Shown: positions 58,049 through 63,377 of the stretch, in pieces
How the letters are laid out: every line of letters begins with the position of its first letter
Position numbering within the stretch: the first letter of the stretch is position 1
Source of the DNA: Candidatus Stackebrandtia excrementipullorum
Lineage (GTDB): Bacteria; Actinomycetota; Actinomycetes; Mycobacteriales; Micromonosporaceae
Length of the DNA: 63,377 nt
NCBI GenBank assembly: GCA_019113825.1
Contig: DXGR01000134.1
Location: forward strand, 1 to 63,377
Reading direction: 5' to 3'
The notes under the pieces: generated by a model
What the model was told of the DNA's origin: nothing
Databases searched by the model: none
The model's input: only the letters and a program-made list of their open reading frames with translations
Program-made: the position numbers and the translations under genes

Positions 58049-58942
58049 TCATCCCAGTCGGTGGCCGCGCCACCCGTCCACGGGAAGATCAAGTTTGGCC
58101 ACCAGCCGGTCGGTGAAGGGACGATCGACCAGACGGACGACGCGAACCGGCTCAGCGCCACGGCGCACGGTGACCGTGCTGCCCGGGGGAAGCTCGATAC
58201 TGCGGCGCCCGTCGCACGACAACACGGCGGCCGGAGCGAACGGCTCCACGGTCACCCGGATCGTCGAGTCCGGCGAGATGACCAACGGCCGTGAGAACAG
58301 GGCGTGAGCGCTGATCGGCACGAGTAGAAGCGCCTCAACCTCCGGCCACACGACTGGCCCGCCCGCCGACATCGCGTGCGCGGTGGACCCCGACGGGGTC
58401 GCGCACACCACTCCGTCACAGCCGTACCGGGAAAACCGCCTGCCGTCGACCTCGATGAGCACTTCCAGCATTCGTGCCGGCTGCCCTTTTTCCACTGTCG
58501 CCTCGTTGAGTGCCCACGTCCGGCCGATCAGGGCACCGTCGTGTTCGACGATCGCGTCCACGGTCAACCGTTCGTCCACCCGGTACTCGCCACGGGCGAT
58601 TCGCCCGGCAACCCGGCGAACATCGGCGATCTCCGCCTCGGCCAGGAAACCGATTCGTCCGAGATTGACCCCCAGCAGTGGGATCCGGTGTGGTCGAGCC
58701 AACTCCGCCGCTCGCAGGAACGTCCCGTCACCGCCCAGCGCCACGACCAGGTCCACCCCGTCGGCCGCCGAAGCCGGTGGGCGGCCTACAACTCCCGGAT
58801 GCCCCAGGCCCGCAACCTCCTTGGCGAGGGCTCGAACCTCGAAACCCTCGTCGATCAGGTCGGACACCAGCCCCACCGCCTGTTCGGCCAGATCGACCCG
58901 GCCGGTGTGAGCGACCAACAGCACCCGCCGCAGTCCGCTCAC
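58049..58942 (-). CDS. ppnK: NAD kinase
   Basis: A 297-residue enzyme that phosphorylates NAD to NADP. The active-site motif GGDGTFL, the LNEATVEKG loop and the CDGVVCATPSGSTAHAMSAGGP region are all present. GTG 58942 overlaps the tlyA stop by four bases (GTGA), the usual tlyA-ppnK-recN order of actinobacteria. Confidence 0.96.
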   Translation of the reverse strand: MSGLRRVLLVAHTGRVDLAEQAVGLVSDLIDEGFEVRALAKEVAGLGHPGVVGRPPASAADGVDLVVALGGDGTFLRAAELARPHRIPLLGVNLGRIGFLAEAEIADVRRVAGRIARGEYRVDERLTVDAIVEHDGALIGRTWALNEATVEKGQPARMLEVLIEVDGRRFSRYGCDGVVCATPSGSTAHAMSAGGPVVWPEVEALLLVPISAHALFSRPLVISPDSTIRVTVEPFAPAAVLSCDGRRSIELPPGSTVTVRRGAEPVRVVRLVDRPFTDRLVAKLDLPVDGWRGHRLG

Positions 58943-59766
58943 GAGCTGTTCTCCTTGGGCGCAGAGGCTCCCAGCACGATTCTCTCGATCTCGTCGTAGG
59001 ACAACGCCTCGTCGCTGTGATCACGACTACGCAGGGCGCAAAAAAACTCGATGTTGCCTGCGGGGCCCGGCAGCGGTGACACCGCCACGCCAACGGTCTC
59101 CCAGCCCAGCTCTCTGGCCACCGTCGCCACCGAGACGACCGCTTCGGCCCGCAGCGCCGGGTCACGCACCACGCCCTTGGCGCCGACGCGTTCCTTCCCG
59201 ACCTCAAACTGAGGCTTGACCATCGGCAAAAGAACTCCGTCGGCGTTGGTGCACCTCGTCAAAGCAGGAAGCACCAGACGCAACGAGATGAACGACAGGT
59301 CTGCCACCGTCACGTCCACCCGGCCACCGATCGTGTCCGGTTCGGCATGACGGATGTTCGTGCGGTCCACAACAGTAACCCTGTCGTCGCTTTGAAGCGA
59401 CCAGGCCAACTGTCCATACCCAACATCGACGGCGACCACCTGAGAGGCGCCCTCACGCAGCAGCACATCGGTAAAACCACCGGTTGAGGCTCCCGCATCG
59501 AGGCATCGCGCGCCTTTCACCGGTATGTCCAATTCCGTGAACGCGGCCAAAGCCCCTTTGAGCTTGTGGGCGCCCCGGGACACGTAGTCGTCCTCGGTGC
59601 CCACAAGAATCACCGGATCGGCAGGATCTATGCCCGCAGCCGGTTTGGAGGCCGGCAATCCGCGTACCCGCACACGCCCCGCCTCAATCAACTCCGCTGC
59701 GTGTGCTCGCGATCGAGCCAGGCTTCGCCTCACCAATTCCGCGTCAAGGCGTCTGCGCGTAACCAT
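58939..59766 (-). CDS. tlyA: TlyA family 16S/23S rRNA 2'-O-methyltransferase
   Basis: A 275-residue protein with an N-terminal S4 domain (about 1-60; RRRLDAELVRRSLARSR) and a Rossmann methyltransferase domain (CLDAGASTGGFTDVLL). The catalytic tetrad of the TlyA/FtsJ type (K-D-K-E) is recognisable in SRGAHKL, VADLSF, MVKPQFE and the C-terminal NIEFF. In Mycobacterium TlyA methylates 16S C1409 and 23S C1920, and its loss gives capreomycin resistance. Start ATG 59766. Confidence 0.93.
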   Translation of the reverse strand: MVTRRRLDAELVRRSLARSRAHAAELIEAGRVRVRGLPASKPAAGIDPADPVILVGTEDDYVSRGAHKLKGALAAFTELDIPVKGARCLDAGASTGGFTDVLLREGASQVVAVDVGYGQLAWSLQSDDRVTVVDRTNIRHAEPDTIGGRVDVTVADLSFISLRLVLPALTRCTNADGVLLPMVKPQFEVGKERVGAKGVVRDPALRAEAVVSVATVARELGWETVGVAVSPLPGPAGNIEFFCALRSRDHSDEALSYDEIERIVLGASAPKENSS

Positions 59767-59784
59767 TACCCACCCATACCCGGT

Positions 59785-59985
59785 TCATGCCTCATCGACT
59801 GAGGTCAGCGTGTTTGACAGCGCCTGCTGGACGTCTTCATAGACGGCCACATGTTCAACCGTCGGCAGTTGCGCCAAGTGGTCCAGCCGGGCGAGGGCCT
59901 CGTCGGCTTCGGCAATCACATCGTCGATCGACTCGGGCTCGACGGCGGTGGTCTGTCGCGCCAGGTCGGCGGGAGAAAAACTCAT
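59785..59985 (-). CDS. Small conserved acidic helical protein
   Basis: A 66-residue protein with no Cys, rich in Ala, Asp and Glu, predicted to be two helices (about 18-40 and 45-62). Small proteins of this type are usual between tlyA and the coiled-coil gene in actinobacteria. Function is unknown. The ATG 59985 overlaps the preceding stop by four bases (ATGA), and the stop lies 18 bases before tlyA, so it is part of one transcript. The coupling makes a real gene likely despite its size. Confidence 0.75.
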   Translation of the reverse strand: MSFSPADLARQTTAVEPESIDDVIAEADEALARLDHLAQLPTVEHVAVYEDVQQALSNTLTSVDEA

Positions 59986-60500
59986 GACCTGTTACCGCCC
60001 GCGGACTTTTTGACGGCTTTCTTGGCGGTCTTTTTCACAGCCTTCTTCGTGCTCTTCTGGGCGGGCGCCTTTTTCGCCGTGGTCTTTTTGGCGGTCGTGG
60101 TCTTCTTGGACGCCGTCTTCACGCTCTTCTCCGCGGTGCCACCACTCGCCACATCCCGGGACGCTCGAACGGCGGTCTGCTCGGCTTCGGCGGCCTGCTC
60201 ACGAGCGTCCCTCAGCTGGAGCTCGAGAGCACGGACCTTTTCTTTGAGCTGCTCGACTTCGTCGGTGGTGGCCAATCCGACCTTGCCCAGGGCACGATCG
60301 AGCTCATATCTCACCAGTTTGGTCAGGCTCTCGCGGTTGGCCATGCCTGCGGTGAGAAGGCCTTCGGCCATACCTTGTAGGTCCTCCACCTTGGCGCCGC
60401 TTTGTTCGGCCAATGATCGAATGACCTCGGTGGCCTTCTTTCTTGATGCCTCTGTGACACCCAGTGCGAGCTCCAGGTAAGCGCGCCACGCATCTTGCAT
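59982..60500 (-). CDS. Coiled-coil protein with Lys/Ala-rich histone-like tail
   Basis: A 172-residue protein. Residues 1-80 resemble phasin-like or polyhydroxyalkanoate-granule helical domains (MQDAWRAYLELALGVTEASR); a coiled coil follows to about 115. The last 55 residues are almost only Lys, Ala, Thr and Ser (KKTTTAKKTTAKKAPAQK), like histone H1-type tails of actinobacterial HupB, and would bind DNA or RNA. ATG 60500 has a strong AAAGGAGG seven bases upstream. It overlaps the small protein gene by four bases. Confidence 0.8.
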   Translation of the reverse strand: MQDAWRAYLELALGVTEASRKKATEVIRSLAEQSGAKVEDLQGMAEGLLTAGMANRESLTKLVRYELDRALGKVGLATTDEVEQLKEKVRALELQLRDAREQAAEAEQTAVRASRDVASGGTAEKSVKTASKKTTTAKKTTAKKAPAQKSTKKAVKKTAKKAVKKSAGGNRS

Positions 60501-60653
60501 TGTTCGCCTCCTTTGACAAGGGTTCCACATACGCTACCCGCCCCGAACGGTTTCTCCTCCGCGGAACCCGATGCCCGACTCGTTCAAGCACGTCGATGCG
60601 GTAGCGTTCGGTGGTTGTCCTTGTTTCGTTGATGAATCCCCGTGGAGAAGATT

Positions 60654-60992
60654 ATGGCGACTACTGAGGAATGTCTTGCCGCGTTGAACCGGTTCGCAGA
60701 AAATATTGCGACCAACAACGAACAGGTCAAGAAGAAAGTCAACTTCGACCGTCAACTCGCTTGCGACATCACAGACCTCAACGCATCGTTTCACGGCCGT
60801 TTCGTCGAGGGAGCGTTGACCGATATCGCCGAAGGCGACGACCCGGAGGCCCACATCCGGATGACGGTCGGAAGCGACGACCTGGTCGCCCTTGTCGACG
60901 GTAACCTCGACTTCGGAAAAGCCTACGCGAGCGGACGTGTCAAGCTCAAGGCCAGCCTTCTCGATCTGTTGAAGCTCAAAAACATCCTTTAA
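60654..60992 (+). CDS. SCP2 sterol-carrier domain protein
   Basis: A 112-residue single-domain protein of the SCP2/lipid-transfer family; the strand LDFGKAYASGRVKLKASLL and FHGRFVEGAL match the fold, which binds lipids or acyl-CoA in a hydrophobic tunnel. ATG 60654 follows GGAGAAG. It is the only plus-strand gene of this right-hand block and ends at a bidirectional terminator. It is divergent from the coiled-coil gene. Confidence 0.88.
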   Translation: MATTEECLAALNRFAENIATNNEQVKKKVNFDRQLACDITDLNASFHGRFVEGALTDIAEGDDPEAHIRMTVGSDDLVALVDGNLDFGKAYASGRVKLKASLLDLLKLKNIL

Positions 60993-61054
60993 AAGCCTCT
61001 CCAAGCCTGCTGTTCTGCTGCACGGCGGAGCCTAAAAGGAGACTTCCAAGGTCA

Positions 61055-61079
61055 CGGTGGGGCCCGTCGGGCCCCGCCG
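61055..61079. terminator. Bidirectional terminator between the SCP2 and HAD genes
   Basis: Eleven-bp arms (61055-61065 and 61069-61079; one G-U type mismatch) with a three-base loop lie between the two convergent genes and abut the HAD stop codon. Confidence 0.75.
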
Positions 61080-61081
61080 GT

Positions 61082-62146
61082 TCACCCTCCAAGACCGAGA
61101 TGATCAAGGGCTTGCGCCGCACCACCACCGTCGGCACGGACATCCGACACCACCTCGGCGGTGTCGTCCATCCACCGCCACGCCCTCTCCGCAAGCGCCC
61201 GCAGCGCGTCCATCGGATCACCCGTGCCGGAAAGGTGCAGGGAGCCGTCGGTAACATCGGCCCGCCAACCGCGACATCCCACGACATTGCCGTCAAGAGC
61301 GACTTCAGGGTGCGCGTCGGCAAGCCCCGCGATGCCGGCCGCCAGATACTGTGGTCGTCCCTCAGGTGGAATCTGCAGCACGTCCGAGGCATCGTTTGAC
61401 CCGCTCAACACGAGAAGACCGGGCATCCCTGCTGCCCGCGCGCCCGCGATATCGGTATCCCACCGGTCGCCGACAACAATCGGTTTCGCATCACGGTGTC
61501 GTTGAGCCGCTTGCCGAAACATGGCCGGTCCGGGTTTACCCGCCACCGCATCCGGTAGACGACCGGCGGCGGTGGCCACCGCCGCCACCATCGTCCCGTT
61601 TCCCGGTAGCTCACCGCGAAGCGACGGCATCGTTTTGTCGGGGTTCGTGGCAACCCAGAAGGCGCCATCACGTACCGCTATAGCGGCTTCGGCCAGCTGC
61701 TCCCAGCCGACGGCGGGACCAAAGCCTTGGACAACGGCTGAAACCGCCGTGGACTCAGCCGGCCAGATCGGCGACAACCCCACCGCTTGAACCTCCGCCG
61801 CGAGCGCCGCGGAACCGACCACCATGACGGCGGCGTCTGCGGGCAACCGCTCTCGCAGCAGCTTTGCGGCTGCCTGCGCCGATGTCACCACCTCCTCGGT
61901 GGCGGCCATAACGCCACGCCCGGTCAGGAGCTCCGCGACCTCGCTCGCGCTGCGAGAGGCGTTATTGGTCACGAAGAAGGGAGCCACGCCACAGTCGCGT
62001 AGACCCGCAATCGCTTCCGGAGCGCCCTTGATCGGCTCACCAAGGAGGTACACCACGCCGTCGAGGTCGAGCAGAGCAACATCGTGGCAACGGTTGAGCG
62101 GTGTCGGTCCACCGCTCAACCATCGGCTTTCATTCATCGGTGTCAC
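61082..62146 (-). CDS. HAD-IIA family sugar-phosphatase-like hydrolase
   Basis: A 354-residue haloacid-dehalogenase superfamily protein of the IIA (NagD-like) subgroup. The catalytic DLDGV (first motif), TNNAS (motif II), Lys in GKPGPAM (motif III) and GDRWDTD (motif IV) are all present, with the C2B cap between. A C-terminal extension of about 70 residues is specific to actinobacteria. The substrate is probably a sugar phosphate, glycerol phosphate or nucleotide. GTG 62146 is used; ATG 62137 is possible. It is 30 bases downstream of the TPR gene. Confidence 0.88.
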   Translation of the reverse strand: MTPMNESRWLSGGPTPLNRCHDVALLDLDGVVYLLGEPIKGAPEAIAGLRDCGVAPFFVTNNASRSASEVAELLTGRGVMAATEEVVTSAQAAAKLLRERLPADAAVMVVGSAALAAEVQAVGLSPIWPAESTAVSAVVQGFGPAVGWEQLAEAAIAVRDGAFWVATNPDKTMPSLRGELPGNGTMVAAVATAAGRLPDAVAGKPGPAMFRQAAQRHRDAKPIVVGDRWDTDIAGARAAGMPGLLVLSGSNDASDVLQIPPEGRPQYLAAGIAGLADAHPEVALDGNVVGCRGWRADVTDGSLHLSGTGDPMDALRALAERAWRWMDDTAEVVSDVRADGGGAAQALDHLGLGG

Positions 62147-62176
62147 GGCCCCAGCGTATGCGCTACCGGCCTACCT

Positions 62177-63377
62177 CTATGAGGGATCCTCGGGCTCTGC
62201 GATCCACGCGACACCATCCAATTCCAGAAGGCGTTCAGCAGCACCGAATTCGTCGTTCTCATCAGCTTGAACGACCTTGGTAAACCACTTCTTGGCCTCA
62301 TCCGCCCGCCCCTGCGCGGCCAACGCATCGGCGTAGGCAAACTGCAACCGTTTCGCCCACGGTTCCTTCGACTCCAGTTCCGGTACCTGAAGCATCGCCA
62401 CCGCGGCGGCGTTCTGGTCAAGGTCACGACGGGCACCGGCGGCCACAATCAAAAGTTCGATCCGAACCTCGGGAGCTACCGAGTCGGCGTCCAACTCCCG
62501 GTAAGCGTCTACGGCACGTTCCGGTCGCCCCAGCGCGCGTTCGGAGTCGGCGATCATGGCTACGTGGTCCCGTGTCCCGGACAGACGTTGCGCCGTGCGC
62601 AGCTCACCGATGGCCATCTGCCACTGGCCCGCCTGGTAGGCCGCCACACCGACGGTTTCCCGGACCACCGCGATCCGTGATGCCATACGACGCGCCACCA
62701 GTGCGTGCGCCAACGCCTGCTCGGCGTCGACATCGATCAGACCGGCGACAGCAAGGATTCGCTTCCCGACATTCTCAGCCAATCCCTTGGGCAACGACCT
62801 CAAACCCGCACGAATATCGCGATCCAGGTCGTAATAGTCGATTCCGTCCGGCAACCGAATCTCACCACGGTCGTCGACGTCACCGGCTTCGTCGTCGGAT
62901 CGTTCGTCGTCCGCCCCCACCGACGACGCCTCCGTCATGGCCTCGTCAGCATCGTCGACCGTCACAGTCTTCGGATCCGGCGCATCGGAATGGACGACAT
63001 CAGCGGTCATGGCATCAGGCGCCAAGGTGGGGGTTTCAGTGTTGCCGTCGACCTCTGCGTTGGCAACGAGGTCATGTTCCGTGACCGGCGCGTCGGTTTC
63101 CACCTTGTGCGTTGCCTTGTCTTCCCGAGCGTTCTCGCGGTCGCGGAACCCGCCGCCACCACGGCGGTCATCACGGTCACGGAAACCACCACGGCGGTCG
63201 TCACGGTCACGGAAACCACCGCGCCGGTCGTCACGGCCCTGGAACCCGCCGCCGCCACGCCGGTCATCACGGCCCTGGAAACCACCGCCACCACGGCGGT
63301 CATCACGATCCCGGAAGCCACCGCCACCACGGCGGTCATCACGATCCCGGAAGCCACCGCCACCACGGCGGTCATCA
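62177..63377 (-). CDS. Tetratricopeptide protein with RGG-like repeat N-terminus, start beyond the window
   Basis: The frame is open to the right edge, so the start lies outside the window. The visible part begins with at least six RRGGGGFRDRDD-type repeats, continues through an acidic linker rich in Asp, Glu and Ser (about 95 residues), and ends in five to six TPR-like helical pairs (AYQAGQWQMAIGELRTAQRL, then RALGRPERAVDAYREL and AAQGRADEAKKWF). TPR domains mediate protein contacts; the Arg/Gly-rich part would bind RNA. A GTG at 63103 after the repeats is an internal codon. Function is unknown; the layout recurs upstream of HAD-IIA genes in actinobacteria. Confidence 0.8.
   Translation of the reverse strand, partial: DDRRGGGGFRDRDDRRGGGGFRDRDDRRGGGGFQGRDDRRGGGGFQGRDDRRGGFRDRDDRRGGFRDRDDRRGGGGFRDRENAREDKATHKVETDAPVTEHDLVANAEVDGNTETPTLAPDAMTADVVHSDAPDPKTVTVDDADEAMTEASSVGADDERSDDEAGDVDDRGEIRLPDGIDYYDLDRDIRAGLRSLPKGLAENVGKRILAVAGLIDVDAEQALAHALVARRMASRIAVVRETVGVAAYQAGQWQMAIGELRTAQRLSGTRDHVAMIADSERALGRPERAVDAYRELDADSVAPEVRIELLIVAAGARRDLDQNAAAVAMLQVPELESKEPWAKRLQFAYADALAAQGRADEAKKWFTKVVQADENDEFGAAERLLELDGVAWIAEPEDPS
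63145..63377. repeat. Tandem 30/36-base repeats coding an Arg/Gly-rich region
   Basis: Six full units of 36 or 30 bases plus a partial one lie in register with the coding frame, encoding (R)RGGGGFRDRDD or RRGGFRDRDD. The array runs off the right edge. Differences in the last two codons of a unit (CGG-GAC or CAG-GGC) mark subtypes. Confidence 0.85.

Noticed and set aside
63145-63377. Regular repeats resembling a CRISPR array
   Set aside because: The units have no unique spacers and stay in frame as an Arg/Gly-rich coding region.

Overview
The window is a chromosomal segment of a high-GC Gram-positive bacterium of the class Actinomycetes. The evidence is the GC-rich codon use with many GTG and TTG starts and several actinobacterial signature blocks: a tlyA-ppnK-recN-steA-steB/mctB-murJ run, ald-xerD-parA-scpA-scpB-rluB-cmk-der, an AcnR-type aconitase regulator, and a PknA/B-type kinase. 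Gene content and order suggest the Micromonosporales/Glycomycetales side of the class, but the genus cannot be fixed from sequence reading alone. I see no rRNA, CRISPR array, prophage or insertion sequence. One tRNA (Pro, GGG) is present. Both outermost genes are cut by the window edges.

Left part (1-20 kb): a cut membrane protein, an FBP zinc-finger protein and a VOC protein lie divergent to aconitase (acn). Then come a PatB/MalY aminotransferase, a secreted GH43 glycosidase with a carbohydrate-binding module, a MOSC protein, a nitrilase-family amidase, the TetR repressor acnR (detached from acn by four genes), a GNAT enzyme, a DEAD-box RNA helicase, a lipoprotein, a four-helix membrane protein, a three-gene operon of membrane protein plus NarL-type two-component system, a Ser/Thr kinase, an FmdB zinc ribbon and a DMT-type transporter.

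Middle part (20-32 kb): a five-gene co-directional set encodes two tandem Spo0M proteins, a spermidine-synthase-like methyltransferase-fold protein, an SPFH/YdjI-like protein with a GYF_2 domain, and a double zinc-ribbon membrane protein. It resembles an envelope-stress module without PspA and is the best candidate here for an undescribed system. It is followed by a divergent MarR/pirin pair with a near-perfect operator, a PolX-type repair protein with a damaged polymerase site, a secreted subtilisin, a small family-A DNA polymerase and an acetyltransferase.

Right part (32-63 kb): on the minus strand lie the tRNA and der-cmk, then an SDR protein. On the plus strand is a glycine betaine ABC system (proVWX) behind a long structured leader. 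The remainder is minus strand in transcription order from the right edge: an RGG/TPR protein, HAD phosphatase, (SCP2 on plus), a Lys/Ala-tailed coiled-coil protein, a small protein, tlyA, NAD kinase, recN, steA, mctB/steB, a MraY/WecA-like protein, murJ, a GT4 glycosyltransferase, a phosphatase-like polytopic membrane protein, pyrG, a Nudix hydrolase, ald, xerD, parA, a degenerate site-2-protease-like protein, scpA, scpB and rluB. Four-base stop/start overlaps (ATGA or GTGA) recur along this run and indicate translational coupling. The genes join chromosome segregation, septation, lipid-linked envelope precursor export, DNA repair and nucleotide supply.
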